This document shows positions 1 to 9,855 of a DNA stretch of 52,500 nucleotides, piece by piece. The notes under the pieces were generated by a model, which did not search any database, was not told the DNA's origin, and saw nothing but the letters and a program-made list of their open reading frames with translations. Position 1 is the stretch's first letter; each line of letters starts with the position of its first letter. The position numbers were made by a program, and so were the translations under genes. The DNA is from Leishmania martiniquensis (lineage: Eukaryota > Euglenozoa > Kinetoplastea > Trypanosomatida > Trypanosomatidae), in the NCBI RefSeq assembly GCF_017916325.1, contig NC_090171.1, positions 2,455,001 to 2,507,500 on the forward strand. The letters run 5' to 3'.

Positions 1-1515
1 GTTCGCGTGGCGTCACTTCACAAAGCCTCAGTGGGGAAATCAAGGAGAATACAGCAGACGGCAACAGCGAGCGTAAAGGCAATAGAAAAGAGAAGATCAA
101 CAGCCAGAGGGAAGGGGGGCGGTAGCGGCGGCGGCGCCAAATGGGTGGAACCTTACACGGTAGCAGGGGTGTCGGAGAGCCAAACAACAAAAGAGGAGGA
201 CAGGGGTTGCTAACACGGCAGCAGGCTCGGGGAACACAAGGTAGAGAGGAAAAAGAGAAGAAGAAAGCGCAGAGAGAGAGGGGCTCTGTGAGTGGGTGTG
301 TGCGCATATGCGTGCGTGTGAGGTCAGACGTAGAAAAGCGGTAACGAAAGCGACAAGGAAAGAAAAAAAGAACAGTCAAGAGAATAGAAGCAACACGGAG
401 GAAACAAAAGGGGCAAGGCGGGAGAAGGGGAAATGAAATGCGAGCAACGTTGCAGATGCAGCACACACACGTACACACTCACGCACACATACACACATAT
501 ATATGTATGTATGTATGTATGTATGTGTGTGTGTGTGCTTACGTCAAGATCAACTACCAAGAACACTGGAAAGAAGGGGGCGACGAAGGTTGTCAGTATT
601 TTTTCCGTAAATGCACGGGCGTGTGTACGTGTGTGTGTGTGTATGTGTGTCAGGGGGAGGGAGGGAGGAGAGGAGCGGAGAGGGAGGTGACTTCTCAGAG
701 CTTGAAGAGAGCAGTGCTCTCTCCCTCTAAGCTGAATTTGCGTACGCCGTTGCACCACACGGCACCAACAGCGACAAGAGACGCCGCTCAGCCGTAGAAA
801 GAAACGAGGGCAACTGTCAGAGGTGCGCGCACAAGGGTACGAAGTTCACCGCAGACGAGGCGTGGAAACTGAAAAAAAAAATGCAGTCGTCGAGTGCGAA
901 ACGTCGTCTGCTCAACTCCTCCTTTTCCCGCGAGTACGAGACGGTAGAGATCAACGCGTGCCCAATCAGCCCTGCAACGGTCACAAGCATTCCGTTTCGC
1001 TCCACTTCCGCTTGCAATTCAGTGAACTTCACGCCCACCGCGTTCGACTTCCCTCGCAGCCGCCACTCTCTGACTTCTTCTTTTGTTGGCCCCCCCAGTT
1101 CCTGCTGGTCTACGCCCTATCCTAGATGCGAAAGGGACGAGGAACGAGCAAGAAAGTAAAATCTCGGCTACCGACTAGACGCGTGGCGTGGGGTAGCGCG
1201 CAGGCCGGTCGACTGCTTCCTCTGCAGCGGAGGGCGAGGGGGAATAGGCAGCAAATGGGGAAAGCGGAAAGAAGGAGGGACATTCGAAACGAGAACAGGG
1301 GACGTGCAGGAGAATGTCAACATGGGCGAAAGCTCTGCTACGCGCAACGGTAGCAACCAGAACCACCTTCAGTGCGATGCCTTCCATCCCTCATCACTGG
1401 AAAGCTTCGCGGCACGCACGCAACCCCACGCCACATCCTCAGCAGAATTCCACCTAAACCAATGCCTCCTCCGCCTCAGGGAATAGAGCGGAAAAGGCGA
1501 TGACTACGTGTTCCA
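1..1515. other. Gene-less spacer with CA/TATG microsatellite
   Basis: I see no convincing gene. Open frames here are short, overlap one another on both strands and consist of low-complexity Arg/Ser/Thr/His-rich translations of purine-rich or CA-repeat DNA. The one clear structure is the alternating purine-pyrimidine tract at 461-538, described separately. The rest is best read as intergenic or untranslated sequence of the minus-strand unit. Confidence 0.6.
461..538. repeat. Self-complementary CA / TATG / TG microsatellite
   Basis: A CA-rich left arm (461-496) is followed by an ATATAT centre, then (TATG)n and (TG)n up to 538. Because CA and TG are complementary, the block can fold back as one long imperfect hairpin. 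It alternates purine and pyrimidine almost throughout, which favours Z-DNA. This is read directly from the sequence; any function is unknown. Confidence 0.85.
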
Positions 1516-2800
1516 TATCTTTATTTTAGTTGTTGAGAGCAACCACCTCTGCACAACTTGCGAGGCGAGTCCCGTCACTGTGAAAACACGCTTCAGAAAC
1601 CTGTCTGTGAGGAAGTAAATAATGCGTTCGCCGCACGTGCCTGTTCAGGCACTTTTGCAATGCCGGCAGGGACCCCTTCACTGCTGCTACAAGCAGGAGG
1701 CGCGTGCGGCCACTAAGACATCCACCGCCAGGTCTTCGCAGCCCGTGGCAGCGATGCAACGACTGTTGGGAGGCGCCTACCAATCCACTCGTTGGGCCCA
1801 CGGAAGAGACAAATGGTCCGCTCACCTGCGCACCTATGTGGGGGCGGTTCCGGCGGATGCACCCACGCCTGCCAAAGGCGTGCGTATAAAGAGGGGGGTG
1901 TTGTGCCTCTGCCGCCCCCGGCGCATAGGAGTCTCCCACCTGTGAAAGCGCACGCGGGCAGACCACCGGCACACTCCCCCGCTGAGATCGGCGGGGACGG
2001 CAGATGGGGACAACGATTCCCACAGGCATGCATGCCGTCTCCAAACAGACGGCAGGAGGCCAACGCGCGAGCACGGTGTGCAGGCGGCACCAAGCATATC
2101 TGGCACTGTGTGCCGCACCCACACAGGGCATTCGGCGGGAAGGAGGAGCATGAGTGGAGGTCGGAAAGAGCGCGAAAGCATGCATACTCATCAGTGCCGA
2201 GTTGTGCCTGTGTGTGTGTGTGTGCGACACGCACAGCATCTCGCCCACTCCCGATCGCGTGGGCTGATGCTGCACGGATGCCGGTCGCATGGCGCGCGCA
2301 CCCGCGGGCGCCCCATCGAGTCCTCCACGCTCCCGTGTGGGGAGTCGCCACACCATATGATGCAGCTCCTCGGCCTGAAGCGACAGGGGAGGAGTGCGCG
2401 GCATGCGGGTCGCGCGGACAGCCTCGGAGAGCGCTGACCTGGGGCTGACCGACGTCCTGCTCGAGCTCATCCGGCATGCGCCTCGGCCACCTTCCACTGC
2501 CCGCACGGCGCACCCCGCTGTTTCCTGCACGCGAGCAGGACGCTGGTCGCCGCCCACCTGGTTGCAGGCGGGCACGCCACCCCGGCCGCTCTGCAGCCGC
2601 TCGCGCAGCGCGCATCGACAAAGAAAGGACGGCGGACACGAAGGGCCGGCGAGACGCATCACCCGACTCGGCAGCCGCCAGTCTTTCCACGACATAAGGA
2701 GACCCGCCTTATTGAGATGGAGGCACCGTTTCAACGGTGGACTGAATGCATGGGTAGCAGGGCGCCCCCCTGCCCATCAGGATAAGGCCCTCTCCGCAAA
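1516..2800 (-). mobile_element. SIDER2-like extinct retroposon (possible)
   Basis: This GC-rich block differs in texture from its purine-rich flanks. Read on the minus strand it opens near 2780 with a segment running from CTGATGGGCAGGGGGGCGCC through ACGGTGCCTCCATCTC to AATAAGGCGGGTCTCC. I associate this with the conserved 5' part of Leishmania SIDER2 elements, from memory only. It ends near 1516-1536 in an A-rich stretch (ACTAAAATAAAG), as expected for a retroposon tail. Overlapping open frames run through it on both strands (402 and 325 codons minus, 304 plus), but they begin at non-ATG codons or overlap each other and look like GC-driven artefacts. At about 1.28 kb it is longer than I remember for a typical SIDER, so it could be two fused copies. 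I found no target-site duplication. Confidence 0.45.
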
Positions 2801-5226
2801 AAAAAAAATTGCTGCACCTGCAGCACTGCCTAATTCAGTAAAGAACCCTCCTTTGCCTTTCTCTTGTTGTCTTTCTCTGTCGGGTTGGGGGAGGGGGAGG
2901 GGGGCAAATTCCATCTGCATGTCTGCGCGTTGGAGCCGCGTCTCTCGGGCAGGCCCCACCCCCATGTGCCTACACTGCTCTTCTAAAGAGGCACTGAGAG
3001 AGCCAGCCTCTCTAGCGTTTGGACGCATGACACACCAGCACCCTCTTAGGCGCCGAGGAGGCGAGGAAGAAGAGCACGGGGCAACGGTGCAGAGCAGGTG
3101 CGGCAGCCACACAAGATCTAATGCAAAGGCAGGTGTACTGCACGCAAGAGCGATACCAGAAAGCGTATCCTTACACAAATTCCGTTCTCGATTCTTCCAG
3201 AAGTATCCCCGCAGGCACATGCGATTCGTTGCTGACGCACACAACATCCATCTGGGTGAGCTTGAATCCCTCAACCTGCACTGGAGAGACGACCTCTGCA
3301 GAAGATGAGGGAAAAGCGCTCACCGCACAGTCGCGCGCAAGGAGCGCTACCACGCAAGCCGATACGACAGAGAGGGAATGACAGCCTCTCCAGAGGGGGT
3401 AAGAGGGAGGAGGGGAGAGAGGGGGCGAGGAGAAACGAGCACTGCCATCAAGGGGTAGTGGGAAGGATAGAGTCGCATGTAAAGTAAGGAAAAGGTCGTG
3501 GCGCGGTGGGTATCCTGTCAGAGAGCCCCCCCAGTGAGGATACAGCAGTTCATCAGCTTAGGCAGGGGCACCTTGACACCGCGCGGTGCGCGTTTATGTG
3601 TGTAAGTCGTGCTGCTATTCAGCTAGCAAGGTCGTGAGGGTCAGAAGCGTGGCGAGCTGAAGAGAAGACGGAAGGGAAAGGAACGCAGGGGTATGCAGGA
3701 AGGAGCAGTCGAGCGGCTGAGGCAAACGTTCGATGAGCATATGCCGAATCAGACGAGTGAAATATGTGTGAAGAGAATCACATAAGCGCCTGCACAGTTA
3801 GAGAGGAAAAAAGGAAAACAAAAAAAAGCAAAGGAAACCGAGCAGGTGCGACTATGTGGAGTGTGGTGCCGACGTCCTTTTTTTCTCTCCCCCCTCCACT
3901 CTTCGCATGGCGCACCAACTCTGGATGTGGAAAAGGGCAGGGGGAGAGTGGGGTGTAAGGAGCCTATGATGCCGAAACTACCCGTGATGTCCCTTACACG
4001 TTTCTTTTTTCGGCATTTCCTTTCGCGCTTCTTTTTCTTCTCTTTTCTCCGCTGTGATATACAGGAGACAACGGAGACGAGCAGCGATGCGCATCCGTCA
4101 CCGTTCGCCGCGCTCTCGCCCATGTGTGTTTGAGTGGCGCCGGCCAACTGCTTCCTTTTTCTTTGCGTGGGTGGGGTGGGAGGAGTGAGGTGATGAGGGG
4201 GGGATCCTTCGTTTCGAGCACGCGGTGAAGGTGAAAAAAAAAATCTCTCAAGCGTTCTTCGCCGACTAACAGATGTGGCGTGTAGCACGCCATACTCTTA
4301 GTACTCTTAAAAACAACATTGCCCAGAAGGCGGGGAGAGAAAAAAAAACGCTCCTCGTCGTTACCTCTCAGCCCTCACCTCTCGGGGCAAATCCTCAAGG
4401 TCTGCATGGGAGGAGTACAGCGGCTGATTCGCCAGGAAAGCAAAAACGAAAGCCACGCTAGCTTCGAGGTCGCGTAACGTAACAACGCAGGGCGTACATG
4501 GGATACAAGAAACGTAACCATGTACACACAAAGAGGAGCAGATAAGCTACGGGCACACACGTAGGCACAGAGACAGACAGAGAGAGGGAGATAACCTCAG
4601 AGGGTTGCCACGAGGAGCGACAGCAACAGATAACAAAGAGGTGCAGGTAAAACGGCAGAAATGCAATGAAGCCGAGACGCCCACAACGAGCCCTGGGCCT
4701 CTCCAGGTGTGAGCACTCCCGCGTCCTCACTTACATTTGCATGCGCTGCCTTCTTCTTGTTTGCCGTGCGCATCGGTGTGCGTTTGCCCCTTCGGCCTAA
4801 AGGGGAGGGGGAAAACGGATGACGTACGTGCGCGGGGCCGAGTGCAGTGTTCGTATCAGTGTTGTGCTGCATACAGCATACACAAGCTTATGCACCCCCA
4901 GCCACGCTGCGTGCAAAACTTTGTGGGAGGCACGGGGGAGGAAGGGGGGAGAGAAGCGGCACTAAGAATGATGTACAACACGCGATGCACAAATGATTCA
5001 TTGGTAGAGAAATGAGAAACAGAGAAGCCAGAGCACAACACCCTCAGCAGAGGGGAGAGGAAGTGACACCACGTCCGGCATGGCAGCCACAGTCATGCTT
5101 TGAGTGCACTAGACACACTCCAGTGCTGTGAAACGGCAATTATCCCCCTTCCATCTCGCTCGCATCCGTGCGCCGCCTTCTACCTTTGCACCAGCGGCCG
5201 AACGGCTTATGTATTGTTCTCCCGCA
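2801..5226. other. Gene-less spacer
   Basis: No credible coding sequence is seen. The longest minus frame (about 179 codons, 3749-4288) is a low-complexity Arg/Lys/Ser/Pro translation of homopolymer-rich DNA. Poly(A) and poly(T) runs (about 2799-2809, 3823-3830, 4235-4243) and purine tracts suggest untranslated or processing-signal sequence downstream of the Pex11-family gene. Confidence 0.5.
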
Positions 5227-5480
5227 CCACATCCGCCCTTTCTGTCACACGACATGGGCCAGACACGCCCTCTGCCGCCGACTCTACCCACCCGCCACCC
5301 GCCTCGCAGGTCGCCCCACACCCTTCCCGCAGCACCAGGCAGCGTGAGGACTGGGTGGAACGCGATCGAGTCGCGCCGACGCTCTGCCCCACATACAGAT
5401 CGCACAAGCACGTTGCCCGTCGCCACTCGCAGCGATACATCGCTGTCACTGCCTCACGCCGTAGGTGCTCGACTCTGACA
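5227..5480. repeat. 254-bp dispersed repeat, copy 1
   Basis: This segment matches 36677-36930 base for base with no gap and one mismatch (T at 5245, C at 36695). The offset is a constant 31,450. A few degenerate matching bases extend left to 5221, and the flanks are otherwise unrelated. It lies about 1.07 kb downstream of the stop codon of the Pex11-family gene, in the same orientation relative to transcription as copy 2 is to the TBC gene. An open frame crosses it on the minus strand, but its ends differ between copies, so I do not call it coding. Confidence 0.95.
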
Positions 5481-6551
5481 GAATGCCGAGATGGTTCTAC
5501 ACGGGCAGCGATCGGGGGACGGTCGGGCTACCCCAACCCAGGGCTCGAGACACCGCGCCCCCTCCCCTCCCTGAGATGACACGCCATGATGTGCTTTGCT
5601 ATCGTCCTTCGGAGGAGATGAAAAGAAAGTCATGAGTGGGTTCTGGGAATACGCTCTCCATCGTCCAAGATCCCTTCTCGCTGTTGCTACCGTATGCCCC
5701 GCAGCCTTTGAGATGCATCTCCTCGATGAAGCCCCTGCGCGCTTCGCAGCCGGCACCCTTGCTCTGGCTTCAGTCTGAGAAGCATTCGCCGTTCCTCCTC
5801 CTCTCCCCCACTCTTGCGAGCTCGCGTATCCTCCGCCGCCCCTTCGAGCCTACCTCACTTTGGTCCAGACGTTGGCAGCCACAAGAATGAGGAAGGCGAC
5901 CGAGTACACACACACACACACGCACTCATTTTTAAAGCATTCAAGACGAGCAAGTGAGATGCACGTAGCTTTGAATGTCCCAGAGAGAGGGAGAGAGAGT
6001 AAGTGGACGTTCGAGAGGGGGAGAGGAGACCACTTTGGTATGTGCAGGCAGATCGGCAAAGCCCCGCCAGAAAAAGGAAAACACGGGAGAGAAATTTTAG
6101 AAAAGAAACGGTCGGGCCCAGAGAAGGGTATCCAGTACAACAGACTCATCCGCAGGAGAGAGGGGGAGAGAGAAGGGGAAAAGCAGCGAGCCTCAAGAAC
6201 AAACCGCCACTGGCGAAACACACACACACACAAACAAAAACTGAAACGATCAGGAAAACAGCCTCCGCACATCCATCGCGTGAGTCACAGACAGGCAGCA
6301 CCTGCATGAAGGTGCCCGCAAACAGACCTTTTAGTGCGCACCTCCAGTAATACTTCGCCCTTCACCTCTTCTCCAGAAGAAGCGAAACAACGCACTCAAA
6401 TGAAAAGCAAAGGGGAGTGCGGGGTACAGATCCGCCGCACGCCGAGACTGGCCACCACTGCCTTGCTCCTCCGCCCGTGTCTCACTTTTGCAGGTGCACA
6501 TGAGGAACAGTGCTCTGCGCCGTGGGGGTGAAAAGTGATTATACGCAGCCA
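5481..6551. other. Spacer, probable 3' UTR of the Pex11-family gene
   Basis: This stretch directly follows the stop codon of the minus-strand gene ending at 6552. It contains CA runs at about 5910-5925 and 6220-6232 and purine-rich tracts on the plus strand. No reading frame is convincing. The true 3' end cannot be placed from sequence alone. Confidence 0.5.
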
Positions 6552-7388
6552 TCATCCATCTTCGCCGCTGCCGCTGACGCCCTCGCTACCGTCCCCATGG
6601 CTGCCCAGCACGCACACGGCGCGCTTCAGCGGGTCCTTATTGGGGCACTGCGTCATCATCTCGGCCGCCGGCGCAGGACGCAGCGGCCAGGCGTACCGCG
6701 TATCCTTCCAGACAAGCCATACGCCAATGACACCAGACACGAAGCCGCATAGGAACTCGAGTGTCTTGACTGGGTGGTAGGCCGGTATCCACTTGAAGTA
6801 CACGTACATCTCGCACAAAGTCCGCACCATAAGCGCGTTCGACACCCTCAACTCTACGGCGGCGTGCAAGCGCTGCAGCGGCGTAGAGGCGTCACGCAGC
6901 GCCCGCTGCAGCACAGAGCGACGCGTGAGCTCCAGCATCAGGCAAGAGGTCAGAGAAAAGGACTTGAAAAAGCGGTAGAAAAATGAAAACGTGTCGCGGT
7001 TCCAGTGGTGGAACACCACCTTCTGCAGGTAGTTGAGGTCGCCGCTGAGCTGCTCGAGAATGCGCAAGAGGAGGGAGAGCCACGCGAAGGCCCAGTGCCA
7101 GAACTCCATTCGATCTTTCATGGCGAACACCTTCAGCCCTTGCCTGAGCGTCAGTGCTGGACGGCCGAAGTTGCACAGCATGCGGCACTCAATGATGCTG
7201 TCAGCTAGCTGAAAGTACCGCTTTTTGTCCTGTGCGTCACGACTATACAGCATGCACAGGCGCGCGATGTTGAGGGCTGCCTTTAACATCATGTCTACGC
7301 CTACTCCTTTCTTCTGGTAGTCGCTGAGGGCGACGAGGAAAGGGACCAGCGTGGCGCATCTGTCATTGGCGGTTGACGACTGGCTCAT
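6552..7388 (-). CDS. Pex11-family membrane protein (PEX11/GIM5-like)
   Basis: The product is 278 residues. Family role: Pex11 proteins are abundant membrane proteins that elongate and divide peroxisomes; in trypanosomatids the target organelle is the glycosome, which houses glycolysis. Visible support: an N-terminal helix around DYQKKGVGVDMMLKAALNIA, the basic-aromatic stretch YFQLADSIIECRMLCNFGRP, a hydrophobic segment near FWHWAFAWLSLLLRILEQL, and a C-terminal membrane segment near LEFLCGFVSGVIGVWLVW. This is the Pex11 layout, followed by a short polar tail. I chose the ATG at 7388, giving MSQSSTANDR, because a pyrimidine tract and AG acceptor (7417-7418) lie just upstream; the longer frame upstream has no in-frame ATG support. 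The gene stands alone, about 2.5 kb downstream of the HECT gene. Whether it is PEX11 itself or a GIM5-type paralogue is not resolved. Confidence 0.75.
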   Translation of the reverse strand: MSQSSTANDRCATLVPFLVALSDYQKKGVGVDMMLKAALNIARLCMLYSRDAQDKKRYFQLADSIIECRMLCNFGRPALTLRQGLKVFAMKDRMEFWHWAFAWLSLLLRILEQLSGDLNYLQKVVFHHWNRDTFSFFYRFFKSFSLTSCLMLELTRRSVLQRALRDASTPLQRLHAAVELRVSNALMVRTLCEMYVYFKWIPAYHPVKTLEFLCGFVSGVIGVWLVWKDTRYAWPLRPAPAAEMMTQCPNKDPLKRAVCVLGSHGDGSEGVSGSGEDG

Positions 7389-7416
7389 TTGCGGTGGACC
7401 GAATACAAGAGAGTTG

Positions 7417-7445
7417 CTAAGGTTTAACGCGCGAAACAGAAAATA
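7417..7445 (-). promoter_or_regulatory. Spliced-leader acceptor for the Pex11-family gene
   Basis: On the minus strand a pyrimidine-rich run (CTTTTCCCCTTTTATTTTCT, its 3' part inside this interval) is followed by CCTTAG. The AG is at plus 7417-7418 and is the first AG after the tract. It would leave a 5' UTR of about 28 nt before the ATG at 7388, which fixes the start. Predicted from pattern only. Confidence 0.6.
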
Positions 7446-9855
7446 AAAGGGGAAAAGATGTCCACGGCAATCGTGTCGGTTATACGTAAGAGAGACAGAG
7501 GCGAAAAAAAAGTCACGCAAAGGACGCGTCGCAGCGCACGACGGGGACGAAGAGTCAGCTTGCCTGGATAGATGCGTACGAACGCAGGAAAAGCAGTGCT
7601 GTGATAGTCCGTTGCTCGTTTTTTTGTAGTGCAACTCCGTCCTTTACGTTCCTATTTTCTTCTGCAAATGCGGCGTCACGTACAAGGTCAAACAGAAAAA
7701 AATTTTCAAGCTGGCAACGCGCGCACACGCAGAAACGAGGAGACGCACAGGTCACGAAGAGGGTGAGAAGTGTGTGTGTGTGGGGGGGGGTGACACCAAC
7801 AAACGAGGGAAGAGAAGGAAGAGGAGCTATGAGAGGCGGGAAAACAGTACCGTGCACGAAACCAGCGGATGGGGAAGAGTGTGACGGCCTTTGCTTGACC
7901 CGGTGTCGAAAACCAAATTCACACACACACACACACATACATACATATATGTGTGTGTGTCTTCGTTTGTGCGAAACGAGCCCAGGGGGAGGGACAAGAA
8001 AGGTGGCAACCACGAGAGCGCGTCAGAGGAATACGACCTTTTCGAGAGAAGGGGGATGGTGGTACCGCTGCAGACACCCACGCAAATTTGTTCCGAGGCG
8101 GGTGCAGCTGATAAACTGGTATACGGAGTGAATCGTTGCGTGCACCGTCGTCTCAGCAGAGGCCGAGAAAAATATCACTCTTTCCTGTAATTAGTTGCTC
8201 TCGCACAACTTTTTGTCTATTTTTGTGTTGTTTCTTTCGCAGCGGTGTGCTCTGTGTGTGTAACGAAGGGAGGGGGAAGGAGGACAACAAAAACTAGAGA
8301 GCCACACACACACACACAAGCACACGCAGACGGCCGTCAGACCCTGCGAGCGCACTTCTTGGAAAAGAGAACCAAAACGCTCCCGATGCCCCATAACCTG
8401 AACGAAGAGAGACCGGTTGGATCTCACTTGCGAAAGAACATAGATGATTTTTAAACATCTGTGCAAACACATCTCCGTCTCTGCTTACGCGAGGACGTAG
8501 GCAGGGGAGAGAGACTTGGTGCGCGTGGGAACCTGTGCGAATGCCTTTGCGGCACCTCTGTGACGGTGTGCGTGACGGCGCACCACGCAGAGGCGCCGGG
8601 CGAAAACGCAAAGCAGCACTGAGAAGCTCATGGAGCGAAGCCGATGCCGTACAGCGCAAGTCGTGTGGAGCAAAAAAAGGGGGAAAACGCTTCGTTTTCT
8701 TTTCATGAGCCGTCGCGAGGAGGATGAGAACGGAGGGCCTAAAGAGAGGAGGAAGAACGAGAGGCATGCACAGAGACACACACGCGCGGACGTCCCACCC
8801 GTCACACATGTCGAAATGGTATAGCCCGAGCCACTTGAGAAAGGGTGGGGGAGAAGGATGTGGGGCTGTCTTGCGCTGCTTCCTGAGCCTAGAGAAGCTC
8901 TTGAGGACGCATCAGCAAGGAACAGAGAGGGCAGGGACCTTTCCGACAGCTCTTTGAATGATACACACGGAACGGTGCGGGTTCCTGTTCTGCTGCATCT
9001 GTCACAAGCACGAAGGGAAGAGAAAGCGAGCAGAAGGGAAGGGGAGAGCGAGTGATTATGGGGTGTAGGAGGAATGTTGAGGACCGGTCAAGGAGGCCTT
9101 TCGAAAAAGTAAAGTTCAAGCGGTGTATGCACCTCACCCACCGCTCGCTGTGCACGCTGTCAGAACGCACCGAAAGCGCAAAGAGAGTCGCTTCCCCGGC
9201 CGCACCGGCGCTGTGAATGAGAAGGTCCTGTGCAGTACTACTGGGCCCGCGAGTGGAAGAAAGAGTGGCATTGTCAGTGGTATGGCCGACGGCACGTCGG
9301 GGTGTCACACTCCATCGAGAAATTAAAAAAAAAAATAAAGTGAACCGTGGCAAAGAAGAAGCGATTAAACGAAGGATGCAGCTCACTGACTCTCCCAGAG
9401 AGAAGGGGGAAGGGGGGGCGGAGCAGTGGCAACGGGGAGTGGCAGTCGTGCTGGGAGTGCCGAAAACACCCCGGCCCAGGTGACTGCTTCCGCAGACCTT
9501 GTCCGCCGTCGCTAGTATACATCAAAGCACGCACGACGCGGGAGACTGCGAGAGACCGCGAGAAACCCACGCAGGCGTGGCAGCGCACGGCGACGGGAAC
9601 TATACACACGAGGAGAGGAAAAAAAGAGTAACCAAGTTCAACTGGCATACAGACTAGCAGGAAGATGTGGAGGAGAGGAGGGAGCGAGGGCCAACAAGCA
9701 GCCGACGCGATGAGTCGATTGTGCATGCCGGAAGAGTAGGGTAAACCCGGCCGTCTCTCTTTCGCTGTCCGCGTCGCTCCCCTCGTTCGCGTCTTGGCGG
9801 TCGCTAAAGAAAGGGGTGGAGGTGACTCAGGCGAAAAGTCCATGTGTGGAGCGCC
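7446..9855. other. Spacer: 3' UTR of HECT gene and upstream of Pex11 gene
   Basis: About 2.4 kb without a credible gene. It carries the CA-TG self-complementary tract at 7920-7960 and a GT run (about 8255-8261) facing a CA run (about 8303-8317). Plus-strand purine tracts are frequent. Open frames on either strand are short and low in complexity. The length is compatible with the long 3' UTRs usual in Leishmania. Confidence 0.55.
7920..7960. repeat. Self-complementary CA / TACA / TG microsatellite
   Basis: The order is (CA)8, ACATACATAC, ATATAT, then (GT)5. The left and right arms are complementary, so DNA or RNA from either strand can form a hairpin. The plan is the same as at 461-538, though shorter. 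Confidence 0.85.

Noticed and set aside
1526..2734. 402-codon minus frame (and 325-codon minus, 304-codon plus frames)
   Set aside because: The minus frame begins at TTG, contains a CA-repeat translation (SHTHTHRH), shows no domain character, and overlapping long frames exist in other phases; typical of GC-rich repeats.
3749..4288. 179-codon minus frame
   Set aside because: Arg/Lys/Ser/Pro low-complexity translation of homopolymer runs, with no recognisable motif.
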